The notes: a model not told the origin generated them from the letters alone. Positions 23,270 to 35,682 are shown, counted from the first letter of the stretch. The stretch: DNA of 64,000 nucleotides from Apoderus coryli (GCA_911728435.2 OU452202.1:25461135-25525134); one strand, 5' to 3'. Numbers and translations are program-made.

Positions 23270-23995
23270 CTCAAGAAGTTGGATTTTTATGGTCTTAGGG
23301 CCTTTGGGCTGGTTTCGCTACAACAGGTAAAGTATCGAGAAGCTACGTCGCATAGCTTAAGTATTTCTTGTGGAGTGCCTCATGAGTCTGTTTTGGGTTC
23401 CATTCTCTTTCTTCTATATATTAACGACATCACAAGTCAGATTTACACTTTTTGCAGATGATACAACACTCTTGTGGCATGCCAGAGATCCCAATATTGT
23501 CAGAAACTATACCTATCCGAGACGATTTAGTAAAAGTAAAAGAATGGTGGGACTCAAATTCTGTCATTTAATTTCTCTCAAACAAATATCTTGTCTTGAG
23601 CTATAAATAGTAGTAATTGCGTCAAGTTTCTGAGACTCCAAATTGATGTTAAACTGAGGTTTTGGGGAACATGTCGGGCAACTGACTATATAGGAGAGTT
23701 TCAACTGGCTGTTATGCTTTGAGGGTTGTGACATGGACTTTGGGTTTTGATGTTGCACGAACTATGTATTTTTCTCTGATAGAAGCACATCTTCGTTATG
23801 AAATAGCTTTCTGGGGTACGTGCAACCGAACTTTATTCAATAGCATATGCAGAGAATTATTCAAGAAACACCGAATACTAACACTTGCTTCGTTGTTCAT
23901 TCTGGAGACTGCTTGTTGCTTGATTCATAAAAATTTGCATAGCATTACAGATTCAGCTTCATCTGGGTTCACCTACCTATACCAAGATTAGCTAA
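23270..23995 (+). mobile_element. LINE reverse-transcriptase fragment (family F, copy 1)
   Basis: Three frames read ISCGVPHESVLGSILFLLYI, then TLFADDTTLLWHARD, then EAHLRYEIAFWGTCNRTLF. The last is nearly identical to ESHLRYAIAFWGTCNRTLF in the minus-strand copy at 52650-53175. The active-site box is intact, but the Gly of the PQG motif is Glu (HES), and several frameshifts and deletions follow. A tail fragment with KKHRILTLASLFIL ends near 23990. Confidence 0.8.
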
Positions 23996-24552
23996 AAATT
24001 CTCTTCTTTATGAGAGTATCAGAAAAACAAATTCCTTAACACGAAGAGGGTCATGAAGAGGAGCTCCACATTGTTGGAAATTCAAATTGTATTGTTATAG
24101 CATAAGGTGTTTCGGTCTTCATCGGTCTGGTTTTGGTAATGACCGAGTGAGATTTACTTCATTGTTTAAAAGTTCTAAATAGAGAACCCCAGACAGTTTT
24201 TCTTCTATGAAAATAGGCGCGATTACCTCGTCCGCCAGCATTCCTGCCCGCACACATTGATCTTCTCTGAATACTATATATAGTTCTCCTGAAATACATG
24301 TGGATTTTCATTACCTCAATACCTACAATTGTGTTTGTTGTCAAATCCATATCATTTAACAAATTTGGATGATCTGATGTTTCTCGAGTCATCTCATTAC
24401 GGAACTGTATCACGAGAGCTTTCAAAAAATCCCTAAAAAAACTTTTAACGAATGGCGCGTTCTACAGTGTGCAAGAATTTTCTGCCTCAGTATGGATAGT
24501 GTTATGTTTATTTTATGTGTCAAAAGTTTGTCCTTTACATTTATTTTATATA

Positions 24553-25980
24553 CACTGCTCAAAAAAAAATTAAAGGAACACTTTTGGATAACCCTGTAAT
24601 TTTTTGGCTTGCTGTTATTAACAAATGAAAATTATATTTTCATAATGGATTTACATTTTATTTTTGTGATTTGTTTAAAAATAAACGTGATTATGCTCAT
24701 TTATTCGAGATAAGTTTTATATTCCACAGCAAGTACCAAAAATAAAGTGATTATGAAAATATTCACATTTAGGTTTTATGTCGCGGCAACGGCATGAGAG
24801 TTTGTAGTTGTTGAATTCATTATCTGTCAAAATGAGAGATCTTAGCGAGATAGAAGTCACTCGTGCTATAGCTTTAGTTGAAATTGGTGTATGTCAGTTA
24901 TCAAACGAGTGTAAAATCGCTATAGAGAGACTGGACGATATAAAAGACAAACCGGATAAGGTCGAAATCGCAAAACAACACAAATTTAGGACCGATATTT
25001 AGTAGTTTCCTCTTTGCGAAAACGCATAGCGACAGCAAAAGACCTTCAAAGTACACTTAGGATGGCTCATCAGGTAACCATTTCTAACCAGACTGTTAGA
25101 AACAGGTTACGGGAAGGAGATTTAAAACCAAGAAGGCCGGTACGAAAACCTCGACATCATAAAACTATACGATTAAACTTTGCTCGTGAACATTTGTGAT
25201 GGCAACTTCGACAATGGAGGCCCGTACTTTTTACGGACACATCAAGATTTCATCTCACTCGTTGTGATGACCGATGAACGAATAATCCACTGCTGCTGTA
25301 CAAGAAGTATCCAGAATTGGAGATGGTCCGATAATGGTCTGAGGTGGAATAAGTTTGGACGCAAAAACCGATCTTGTAGTGATATTGGGAAGTATTACAG
25401 CTGCAAGATATATGGATATCAGTCTGTTAGATCAGGTTATTCCTGCAGCATATGCTATAGGCCCTGATTTTCTTTTCATGCAGGATAATGCAAGGCCTCA
25501 TACTGCTGCGATTACTATAGATTTTCTTAACGAGTATGAAATTCGTAAAATGGATTGGCCAGCGATAAGTCCTGACGTCAATCCAATTGAACCCTTCAGC
25601 AATTAACAGAAGCCCTAATCGAAGAGTGGGACAGTATATCACAGGAAGACATTCGAGGGCTCGTGAGAAGTATGCCAAGAAGATGCTAAATAGTCATTCG
25701 TGCTGCTGGAGGGCACACGCGATACTAAAACACATTGGTTTTCAGATAGCGGAACATTGCCATCTGGAAAATGTTTTCTTTTCATTTTGTTATTGGCACT
25801 TTTTTTTTTAAATGTGGATTTTAGTTTACAAATAATAAAGGATTAGTTGAAAGTTCTATTAATCGGTTTATTACAAGAAAATATGTGTCTTTCAGAATCT
25901 AAACAGTCATCTGTATAAAACTATCACTTAATAAGTTACAGGGTTATACAAAACTGTCCCTTTAATTTTTTTGAGCAGTG
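24553..25980 (+). mobile_element. Tc1-like DNA transposon with both ends and a broken transposase
   Basis: Both termini are visible. CACTGCTCAAAAAAA at 24553 and TTTTTTTGAGCAGTG ending at 25980 are inverted repeats flanked by TA on each side. The similarity extends inward to AATTAAAGGAACA and its counterpart TCCCTTTAATTTTT. Inside, frames give an N-terminal helix-turn-helix (from ATG 24832), a second DNA-binding part with VTISNQTVRNRLREGDLKPR, and a DDE catalytic end with FLFMQDNARPHTAAITIDFL and ISPDVNPIE. Each lies in a different frame and stops separate them, so the 1.43-kb element is inactive. The catalytic Asp (QDNARPH) and final Glu (NPIE) positions remain. Confidence 0.92.
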
Positions 25981-26039
25981 TATTATCTTTTTCATTGTGT
26001 TTCTCAAATTTTATATAATTTTGATGAAGTAGTCCATCT

Positions 26040-26132
26040 CGCTGTGATTATATAATTGTCTTGCCAATTGTACATTGGCAAGTCAATTGATTTGTATTTG
26101 TATTTATAATGGCTAAATAAAGAATATTATTA
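26040..26132 (+). mobile_element. LINE 3' end
   Basis: The sequence CTTGCCAATTGTACATTGGC followed by a TTTGTATTTATAATGGCTAAATAAAG segment (read in pieces) matches the inverted sequence at 47840-47905. It is probably the terminal 3' UTR of a LINE family, with its end at the ATTATTATCC run. Confidence 0.5.
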
Positions 26133-26559
26133 TCCTTCTATTCATAGCACAAAATTCAACGAACAATGCTTTTCAAGTTCCTTCCCGAAAAGCGTGTCTA
26201 CTTCACTTCACGAGTTATTCTAGGAGACTAGTTTTAAAATGAAAGGCCTGTATGGTATAGTTACATGTAGTAATAGTAAATATTTGTACGTAGGTAGGCG
26301 TAATTTTTGTTATTCATGTTCATGTTTATTGTCATAGGTATATTTTAAAACAATTTGCTGACGCTATTGAATCCGCATACTTTTTATTTTTATTTAGAAT
26401 ACTGTTATGTGGGTAATTTTTATTTTCGGGGAAAACCGACTTACCTAAGACTATTAGAGATACCTACAGCGATGTAGATTTGGCTCAAAAAACGTGACGA
26501 GACGTTCTTTGAAGCGGATGTTGTAATTTATAGTATTTTTCATTCCGAATTCAGTACTG

Positions 26560-27290
26560 TTCAGTAACGTATATACTGAGGATTCATCGCGTTACTAGCA
26601 CTAGGAAACAAAGATAAGTAAGTAAAATTTTGTGCTGTGCTTTCTCCAAGATATCTGCATAACGTAATCCCCAAACCGCTGCGCAATTTGTTAAAGAGCT
26701 GACAACTATTGATTCAAACAGTTTGATACGCATCTGCCAATCACTTGCTTTAGATTTAACCAAAATTGACATTACTGCTGCCCGTAGACTGCGCCGCTCT
26801 CACAACGGCTCTTTCCGACATACTGCGAAATAAACCAGAAGACGAAAATTCCACACCAAGATATGTGAACCTTCCAACAACCTCCAATCTCTGTTCGTTA
26901 AAATAGAAAGAGTATTTGTGACGCAATGGTTGACCACCACGATAGAAACACATAACTTTAGTCTTCTCGGAATTTACCTCTAGCCAATTGCTCGCAGTGT
27001 ATTGTTCTAGAATACTTAGTTTACGTTTCATATCAACTTCACTATCAACAAAAATAACCATATCATCAGCGTACACCAACATTAATATGTCATTATAACC
27101 ATCAACATTCAGCCCACTAGCATTTTTGCTTCTATAAAAATTGTCAATATCAGCGATAAACAATGAAAAAAAAGGAAATTACTTCAAGATTCGCCCTGTA
27201 AAACACCGGTAGAGACATCAAAACTCCTAGAATATTCACCATTTGAACTAATCCTGAAGGTCGCATTATCATAGAGGCAAATCTCTACCT
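26560..27290 (-). mobile_element. Non-LTR reverse-transcriptase fragment with YADD box
   Basis: The minus strand carries DILMLVYADDMVIFVDSEVD, ASNWLEVNSEKTKVM and GRFTYLGVEFSSSGLF. After a frame change it reads IVVSSLTNCAAVWGLRYADI. The YADDM box and the motif order indicate a LINE RT of a clade distinct from the FADD families around it. The PQG motif upstream (27170-27290) is only vaguely readable. Frameshifts make it inactive. Confidence 0.78.
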
Positions 27291-28269
27291 ATTATAAAAA
27301 AAAGTATCAGGGCCGTATTTAAAAATGAAGTTGACGATGGTGGATCGATGACGAAACATGTTTTTAACCTTAATACCGCAACTTGCAGTAGAGAAAAAGT
27401 GATATGTTTGTCTCCGAAAAATGAGTTTGAATGAATCAAATCTTGTTTAGGAGAAAGACGGTACAGAAATCACCGACGCGACGATGGTGTTTTGTTAGTG
27501 CTCAAAGAAGAAAGTTTTATTTAGAGTCAGTTTTGTCGGAGTTCTTATGCTTTCATAAGAACTCCCAATTCGAATTTTGTGTAATTTACATAGAACAATA
27601 AACACCTCCTAACATTCTATGGGGCACTAAATCCAATTTGATCGAATATATTCGTGACTTTCGGTTCTCACTGTATATTAATGTTTCAATAAACAAAACA
27701 AACATGCAAATAATGATATGATATTAATGTTTATTGGCTGACGGCAAACAATAACAACAATATTCTATCAGGCGACCGGTTTTTCTAAACAACAGCTACA
27801 CATGTACTCCTCATACCAGCCAAGCAAAAAGACTTCACAAGAAAAACAATTTTCCTAAATGGGAAGTTTGTTTACCAGTTTTATAACCATGCAAACAACA
27901 AAGTTAATCAAGTAAGTGACTGTAAAACAATAATAAAATTACGAGAAACAAAAACAAAACAATCAACATAATATTATGGTAGAGTAGATAACTTTTTCAA
28001 CATTGATTGCTGGCTTTGCTAGTCGTGTATGCCTAGTATCTTTCAAGCTCTTTCGCTTCGGAATGAGTCTAATAGGTCAATAAGTCCCTAGGATAGATAA
28101 GACAAATACAAAATTCCTCGATTTACTTTAAGGGAGCTAAAAATGTAAAAATATACAGGATGATCCATTTACAATTCTGGTGTTCTTGTCGCACACACTT
28201 AAATTAATAAGGAATCGCTTACCAAGCAACTTTTGTATTAACATTAACAAAGTCAGTAAGAATGCAGTT
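27291..28269. other. No recognisable gene
   Basis: AT-rich sequence. At 27330-27365 a TTGACGATGG...CGAAACATG pattern resembles a decayed hammerhead but lacks the first core C. Nothing else was recognised. Confidence 0.4.
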
Positions 28270-29010
28270 TCTGATAAAAATTATGCCCCTATCGTCCTAT
28301 AAGTTTGACGTCTAACCTCTGTAAGTGTATGGAGAAGATAATAGCAAGTCAACGAACGTCATACACACTCGGGAACAGCATTGTTCCTTCATCGCAGCAC
28401 GGTTTTCTTCCAAAGAGGTCTATAGAGACAAATCTATTATACTGTGTAAATGATTGGACCTCTTCTTATCGATCATCGGACGTCATTTATTTAGATTTCG
28501 AAAAGGCATTTGATAAAGTTCCTTTCAAAAGATTGCTCCACAAGTTCAGTCATTATGGACTGAGCGGGACTCGGAAATTCATATTCGCATAGCTTCGAGG
28601 TTCCCAGTGGTGTCCCTCAGGGATCTGTGCTGGGACCGCTCCTTTTCTTGATTTATATCAGTGACTTGGTTCAACTGATTCAATTCAGGGTGCACTTTTA
28701 TGCGGACGATACAAAGATTTATTGCAATTCTCTAACGGATTTCGAACAGATTACGAGTGATCTGCTGGCATTTGAGTCAGTATTAAGCGGCTGCGTACTC
28801 CATGCTGTGACCGAACACAAGGACCTTTGAGTCATTATATCGGAAGACCTGAAGTGGGAAAAACATGTCTCTAAAGTTGTTAAAAAAGCAAACCACTCGA
28901 CTGACACGATAGTAAAGCTCTACAAGTCTCATATATACGACCAACCCTGGAGTACGCACAGTCGGTTTGGAGTCCTTACTATGTGAGGGATGTGAAGATC
29001 ATCGAGCGTG
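28270..29010 (+). mobile_element. LINE reverse-transcriptase fragment cut by a mariner insertion
   Basis: The frames contain LTSNLCKCMEKIIASQ, QHGFLPKRSIETNLLYCVND, VIYLDFEKAFDKVPF and, after a frameshift, SGVPQGSVLGPLLFLIYISD. YADDTKIY carries both catalytic Asp residues. The thumb (DLGVIISEDLKWEKHVSKVV) and a YAQSVWSPYYVRDVKIIER segment follow. The sequence stops exactly where a mariner terminal repeat begins (29011). It is the same broad family as 39600-40660, where the corresponding segment is YANSVWSPYFVKDIEALERV. Confidence 0.85.
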
Positions 29011-29625
29011 TACGAGGGTTGCCTTTTATATTTCGGGATTAGAGAACAAAAACAAATATTAATCATCGAAAATCACTTTATTGTTTTTCAAAATGTTCCC
29101 CATGAAGATCTATACACTTTTGCATGCGTTTGAAGTAATTGTCAAGCACTTTTGCCACTCTGATTGAGGTATCTCCAAAACATGCATTCTGAATGCAGCA
29201 ATCGCTTCTTCAGGTATCGGAAAACGTTGACGAAGAAGTCATTCGATGCCAAGTCAGGACTATACGGCGGATGACTCATCACATCGATGTTTTCGGTGCT
29301 CAAAGATGAAGTTGTTTAACCCGATGGTGAGAGCCTTTTTTCTGAACGATTGACAAATTGTGTGGGATCCAACGTGAACAAATTTTTTTGACAGTCAAAT
29401 GTTTATGCAATATTGAATGTATGATGGTCCCACTAATGCCTAAGGTTGTCTCAATCTCTTGATAGGTCACATGACGATCTTGCAATATCAGTTAGAGCAC
29501 AGCGTCAATGGTTTCGGAACAACAACTGATTTTGCACGACCTTCACGAAATTCGTCTTGGAGTGAACTACGACCACGATTGAATTCACCATACCATCGAT
29601 AAACACTGGTCCTTGATGGAGCGAT
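29011..29625 (-). mobile_element. mariner, 3' end with internal deletion
   Basis: The 3' terminal repeat starts at TA 29011 with CGAGGGTTGCCTTTTATAT, matching the end of the copy at 41354. Behind it, on the minus strand, lie the C-terminal tail and, after a jump, the helix-turn-helix region (QDRHVTYQEIETTLGISGTI, LHKHLTVKKICSRWIPHNLS) and the linker that normally precedes the catalytic domain. The catalytic core is deleted and the 5' end is missing beyond about 29625. No opposite terminal repeat was found. Confidence 0.82.
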
Positions 29626-30299
29626 TTTTTCTTCCAATAACAAACGTTGCTTTACACAAATCACTATTCAGATTGCTGTCTAAATAAAACTCCATCCTAT
29701 GGTCTTTTTGAATGGAGTAATATTTAAATGGAACCATATTTGTTAAACTGAACGGTAAAATTACGTAATTTTCTTTCTACCTATAGACCTTGGCCTAAAA
29801 AGACGGTGATTGATGTTTTTATAATAGTTGTTAACTAATGTATACTACTCTGCATTAACTAATTTGAATAAATGATCAAAATATATAATTAGATAAAATT
29901 AAAGCACTCTCAAAATATGTGACATTAATTTAGAGCATAGAATTTGGTTCGAAAAATATCCGATATAATATTAATAAGCATAATTATATCGTATAGGCTG
30001 TCCATAAAGGGGTTAAAAAGGGTCTAAATATAAAAAAAATGTTGGTAAGTGTCTATAATTCAGCAAAAGGCGCCCAGAAAGTTTCAAAACGTGAGTTGAA
30101 ATATAAAGGATGTGTTAAAACCGAAATATACCTACTAATTATTAACTTCCAATTCCTTCTGTATCGAGTGTTTGCGAAGTCTGCGATCATTGAAGTCATT
30201 CATCAATCACAAATTTCAAAATCTACAAATTTTCGGAATAGACAATAGACAGCCTTTGAGATTAAGATTAGAATTATTGTATCTCCCTGTCTTGAGTTC
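29626..30299. other. No recognisable gene
   Basis: AT-rich sequence between a truncated mariner and a LINE tail. The 30039-30248 plus-strand frame shows no domain. Confidence 0.4.
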
Positions 30300-31495
30300 C
30301 TTGATCTGTCTCGCAAGTTATATCTCTCCAGCAAGTTTTAGAGCTATTATGAAATCCAGTAGCTTGGCTGATTTCCGGGACAACACGTCTCCATCTTGCA
30401 CGATTTCATGCTTCAAGTGTTTCTTGCGTTGGCTTCTGATAGCGGGGCATTCTGTTTCATCCTCCTTCCTACAGAATCTGCATTCGTCGCTCTCTTCTAG
30501 GCCTAATCTTGCCATATACAAGGTGTTTCTAAAAAAGATGGCCAAAATTTGTTAGTGAATTGGGGACATCTGGTCATGAAACCTAAATTGTAAGATGACT
30601 GCCTGAAGTCGATTTTTTTTGAAATATTTTCGAAACGAGTAAAGATGAATTAACCAAATGTAGCATATTTATTCACCTAGTTAAATTTCGCGAACTGACA
30701 TGAAATTGAATAAAAAAGGATGACCATAGGCGGGTAAACGGGGGGACCCTTGCATTAATTATAACCTTACTTATTTTTCCTTGTGATTTTTATTTTGTTT
30801 CAAAAATGTGATAAAATAAAGTTTTCTACATAAAAAAGGCATACTTCTTTTTTTCTCGGAAAACTTAAAGGTTGTAGGACAAACCTGGTCCTTAGTAAAC
30901 AGCATTAATAAAATTATTGAAATACAGTTTGCTAACGAAAAGTTTTCCAAAATTTTATTAATGCTTTGTTCTAAGGACCAGTTTTGTCCTAAAATTTTCA
31001 AACTCGAATTTCTCGAAAACGTTTAAGTTTTTCGAGAAAAAAGAACAAGGCTTTTTTTACGTAGAAAACTTTATTTTATCACATTTTTGACACAAAATGA
31101 ATAAAAATCACATGGAAAAAAAGTTAGGTTATAATTAAGGCAAGGGTCCCCCCCGTTTACCCGCCTTTGGTCATCCTTTTTTATTCAAAGTCATGTCAGT
31201 TTGCGACATTTAACTAGGTGAATAAATATGCTACATTTGGTTAATTCATCTTTACTCGTTTCGAAAATATTTCAAAAAAATCGTCCTCAGGCAGTCATCT
31301 TTAGCACCGTGTATCTTTGTAAATAAGGACTAGAAACACCTTGTATGTTTCCTAAGGCGACAATGTCCTATGAGAATACGTATCCCATTCTTACAGATAT
31401 CCAAACTTGGAACTTTCATAGTTGAAGTTTCGAAGGAATTTTTTGGAGTGGATCGCAATGTCGCACTTCCGATAGTTCTTGTTGTTGAGGTTAAA
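30300..31495 (-). mobile_element. LINE C-terminus (zinc-knuckle region), split by a foldback MITE
   Basis: Minus-strand sequence at 30318-30515 reads MARLGLEESDECRFCRKEDE followed by a His, a CCHC-like knuckle typical of the C-terminus of LINEs that carry an RNase H domain. The segment just upstream in this element, ending in GHCRLRKH, lies at 31347-31420. The 827-bp MITE at 30518-31344 separates the two. Leaving it out with one TA copy keeps the reading frame continuous, so the insertion is clean. One stop lies upstream at the Ser-Lys-Phe-Gly segment. Confidence 0.72.
30518..31344. mobile_element. Foldback MITE with very long inverted repeats
   Basis: The ends are CAAGGTGTTTCTA (starting after TA 30516-30519) and TAGAAACACCTTG (ending before TA at about 31344). 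Arms of roughly 400 bp are inverted copies. Matching landmarks include GTAGCATATTTATTCACCTA and TTTACCCGCCT with their complements, and even the centre around 30900-31000 folds back (GGTCCTTAG / CTAAGGACC). There is no coding frame. The TA flanks suggest a Tc1/mariner-type target, and the host ORF is continuous without it. Confidence 0.8.
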
Positions 31496-31724
31496 TTGTA
31501 ATTGTAAGTTGCCCTTACTTTTAATGTTAAAGTGGTTTCTGCTTAGGAAGTATTAAGTCAATATTGTTGTGGATAAAATGTATTTTATTTAAATTTAAAA
31601 AATTATTATAATTATTTTCTTCTCAGGTTAATTTTGAATTTCCCGTGATTTGAGAAGAGAATCTTAAAATTATTCAAAAATGTTATGTATGAGTTTTTGA
31701 AAATTTATAAGCAACAATTTGATG

Positions 31725-31766
31725 GGCACTGATGATCAACTTTTGAAGTTCGAAAGATGTTTGTCA
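31725..31766 (+). ncRNA. Hammerhead-like motif, partly degenerate
   Basis: CUGAUGA (31729-31735) is followed by stem II AACUU/AAGUU with loop UUG and then GAAAG (31752-31756). Stem I is GGCA/UGUC with one G-U pair, and the cleavage triplet is GUU. GAAAG replaces GAAAC, which breaks the second stem III pair. It is probably a decayed member of the same pseudo-LTR class and lies in the IRS sense orientation. Confidence 0.5.
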
Positions 31767-32799
31767 GCCGCAATTAGAATACAATTTGCGTATATTTATT
31801 AACCTTTCCCTCGTTGTTAATATGAAAGTAACGATTGTTTAATTGTTTTGTTAAATTCAAACTATATTTTATCCGAGAATCTCTTCCAAATTAAGGTTCA
31901 TCGGCTTTATCAATTAAATAAGACATGCTCCAACACTATAAATTCAATCAGTGTGAACATGAGTTAGTTGAATGATAATATATAATAAATTTATGCATAA
32001 TAATTGCTTTCTATCTAATATAAAATCACACAGTGTTGCAAAACATCAGTAACAATATTGATATATTGTTTGAACTCTATTGTGGTGACTCGTACACGCA
32101 CCAATAATGTAATCAGAAACTGAAAGGCGATCATACATTAAGTGATTTGTAATGAGGACTATTTCTATGATACGTTTCAAGGATCTGGAGTCCACTTTGA
32201 TTAATTATGATATTCTTCAATAATATGTTACAAATATGTCATGAAAAGCTTTGTTTTTATTGGGTACCAAATTTGACGAAAGCTGAAAAAGATGCCCATC
32301 TTAATTGCTGCAAATAAATGCACACAAATTGCAATGCTGACGTTTGTAAGATTGTAACAGGTGAAGATGATTAAAACACTTTGGAAAAACACTTTGCTGT
32401 GTTGTGATTTATTATCAAAATCTTCCATTATCTCTAACTATAGCATAAATATTTACATAGATGGGCAGCTTTATTATAGAATATACAATAACTAGATGAA
32501 TCCGGGCCAGACATCATCGTCAGCAGGCTTTTGTTTGCCACAAACAAATAGAATTGTTATTGTAACACGCACATATGCTGAATACAATAAATTTCTGAAT
32601 GGAATGTTTCTCTTTTTTTTATTTTTTAACCCACTTCATTTACAAAACAACTATGTACTATTATAGTAGGTGATAGTGTAACTTGAGACGTTAATATATC
32701 GGGTGGATGGTCGCCAGTCAGTATTGATGGCATAATAAATTTTTAATTTTTTATGAGTCATAGATTTTTTGAACGCTTGATGAGTTTTTACCCTCAAAA
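31767..32799. other. No recognisable gene
   Basis: AT-rich intronic DNA. The minus-strand frame at 32228-32428 carries no recognisable domain. Confidence 0.4.
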
Positions 32800-33066
32800 G
32801 AAATCTCAATTTACGAAATAATGTGTCAATGATATGTGATCATTCAATGAAAGGTCACAATCCACCGAGAATCCAATATCTTTCGTCTGCGTACGTCTTA
32901 CAAAGGATGTCGTCTCATTGATCCGATAATCGAAATCATGCTGCTTCCAACTTCTGGACAACAACTTGTTTTCTATCTGATAAATATGAGTTATTAAGGA
33001 TTCAATAAATCCGAGCTCTCTCATTTTTCGTTTGATTATGTACTGATCAAAACCAGGGCATTTCAT
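32800..33066 (-). mobile_element. Decayed LINE reverse-transcriptase fragment
   Basis: The minus-strand frame of 86 codons has FDYRINETTSFVRRTQTKDI followed by GFSVDCDLSLNDHI. This resembles the RT thumb pattern (Y-x-I-N, V-K-DLGV-x-D-x-L-x-F-x-x-HI). No active-site box is visible, so the call is tentative. Confidence 0.5.
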
Positions 33067-33814
33067 ATGTTAATAGCATGTTGTTATTGAGTTAAGATTT
33101 TTAACTGTTACCAATGGTAACAGTGGTTACAAGGACACTTCGCCACTGCTAAGTTGTATAGAATTAAATTTTAATTGAGCCATTTGAAAGCTGTAAGAAG
33201 GGTTAAAATTTCGTGAAGGAAACATTCAAACCATGGTTTTCGATCTGATTCTGAAGTCAAATAATATTTCTCTTTGCTTTTTTTTACCATAAAAAAAAAA
33301 ATGAAACGTAAAAATGCACTTATGGGTTGGGGATGACTATAATTTGACTGCAGATTGGGAGGTCTGGTCTGGTCAAAAGTACAGACACAGCTTGTGTAAT
33401 TATATTGTAGATTCTTAATACACAACTACCTTACACTGAAGGAACATAACCCGGAGATGAAGCATTGATATTTTGATATAAATTGAATTTGAAAGTATTT
33501 GACGCCTCATTACGAAATGATTGGACTCGTGGGATAGCTATTGGATTTTTATCAATCAATATCCGGTTTATTGGTTTATTTTATTATTATTACTGCTCGT
33601 CATGATTTATTTTGTTATACATTGTATAGATAAGGTTGTAAAAGTTTGAACTTTTGATACTAGGCGTAACACATTTTTAGTAAACACATTATTAATTTGA
33701 TAAATTCATTAAGTAAAACAATTTGTTACAAGTGGGGAAGGATGATATTGGAACCTATAGAACGGATTTCTAAATCTATATAATAATAACCTCTCATATA
33801 GTGCGCAAAATATT
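33067..33814. other. No recognisable gene
   Basis: AT-rich sequence. The 33171-33425 minus-strand frame lacks recognisable features. Confidence 0.4.
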
Positions 33815-35035
33815 ATCTTAAAACCAACCATCCTTTGGAAACCGAAAAATACAAAAAAGGAAAAGCGATACATTAAAAAAAATTACGTTTTCAATAATGA
33901 CTAATCGGTTGCTGTATTTACAAGCCCGAAATTGCGGTGCTTTAGATTCATAATTAGAACGAATCTGTGGCACCCAAAATAAACTAGCGCTTCTAGAGTG
34001 AACGCTAGGGACACGAAACCATAGCTGCTGAAGCAACCGAGGACAATCCAACATATTGTTGATCAACTTAAAAAGAAAAATCTGAGATGCGAAGATGCGT
34101 CTCTCGGCTAACGGCCGAAATCCGAGCCTTGTCAGTAACAGGCAGTGATCACACCCACGAGGAGGAAAATATCCATCAATTTTAAATGACAAATATTTTA
34201 AAAACTTACGTTGGATACTCTCCAATCTCTGTATATGAACACGGTAGATGGGCGACCAAATGATTGTAGCGAATTCCAAAATAGACACAACAAAGGCGAA
34301 ATAGAGAGTTTTCAGGCAGTCCATGTTGTTGAATTCTCTGGTCTGTCTAAAAATAAATCCTAACAGCATTAGCAGAAACTTGCTCAATGTGGTAGTTGAA
34401 AGATAAATCACCATCCATGTAAACACCAAGATCTTTGATTAAAGCGCAGCGTTCCAAATTTGAATTATCGATGGTGTAGTTTCGCAAAAACGGATCTTGA
34501 CGTCTTGTAAATGTCACCGACTTACATTTGTTCAGATTTAGAGGAAGTCTATTTAGATCACACCATTCTGAGAGCAAACACAGATCTGTTTGAAGCTGTG
34601 CGCAATCGTTCTCACAAACAACAGTGCGATACAATTTTAAGTAATCCGCAAACAACAAATAATTTCTATTGAAACCAGAGCCAATATCGTTTACGAATAT
34701 TGCCAACGTACTGCCCTGTGGAGTTCCACTTGAGGCTGTGAATGAACTTGAACTGAATCCATTGTATTCAACAAATTGTTGCCTTGCTCCCAGATAGGAC
34801 TGAAAAAAGATATCAGATCCCTGCTGAAGCCACTGTCGCACATCTTCTGCTGAATTGGGGAATGATCAATCTTATCGAACGCCTTGGAAAAGGCAGTGTA
34901 GATTGCGTCGACTTGCAAACCTCGACCGACAGCCGGAATTACATCCTGCAGGAAAGTGGTTAGATTGGTCACCGTAGAACGACCCATAATGAACCCATGT
35001 TGCTGGTAAACTAGCCCAAATAAAATAAATAATCT
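33815..35035 (-). mobile_element. Non-LTR retrotransposon fragment (family A, copy 2)
   Basis: The minus strand reads, in three frames, QHGFIMGRSTVTNLTTFLQD, VDAIYTAFSKAFDKIDH, then SSGTPQGSTLAIFVNDIG, LLFADYLKLYRTVV, and from 34429 LGFIFRQTREFNNMDCLKTL with a long tail (FPPRGCDHCLLLTRLGFRPL, VPQIRSNYESKAPQFRA). It is the same family as 3530-4885 but keeps the Tyr codon where that copy has a TAG. Like that copy it has FADY instead of FADD. Four residues around the PLLF of the palm motif are deleted. The 3' UTR is absent. Confidence 0.87.
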
Positions 35036-35682
35036 GGAAATATTAAAAGAAATCAAATGCAAACATAAATTGTATTCAATTTGATGACGTAATAGTCGTA
35101 GTCTATACTAAAGTGGAGTGAATGCGTTATATTTTTTTTCGTGGAAATTCGACTTTTCATTTTCTCATAGAGCAAATTTTTTCGCTTTGAAAGTTGACGA
35201 AACTACAGAGACTTGATTTGTTTTAAGCCGGGTGGATATTCTGACATTCTTCTGACCACGATAATGACGACCCTGCTGATTGTTAAAGATAAATTTGTTT
35301 GCCGAAAGTCTTTGGTGAAATAAAAATGAATTCTTTTTGTTCCCAAACATTTGATTGAAAAAAAATATTATGATGATGATATATTATTATGGTTCGAACG
35401 TATGCAAGCGGCCAAAATTTGAAAAACAATTCTAGGAACTTTCAATGGATCATTACTTTATACAGGGTGACCCATTAGTGGGAAGATAGATTCAAGCCAA
35501 AAATCTTTTTAATTATACAGCGTATATGCGACATCCTGTATATTTTAACATAAATCAATGATACTTTAAAAGACAATGGTCCAGTAGATTTTTAAATATT
35601 TGTAAATAAATGTTGATACGGCGTCTGCTCCACAAAATCAATATATTTATATTACTATAGGTCAAGGCACATTGCCTATGTC

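Noticed and set aside
27330..27365. Hammerhead-like TTGACGATGG...GACGAAACATG pattern
   Set aside because: The first core C is T and no stem II could be drawn, so the match is not better than chance similarity to the other copies.
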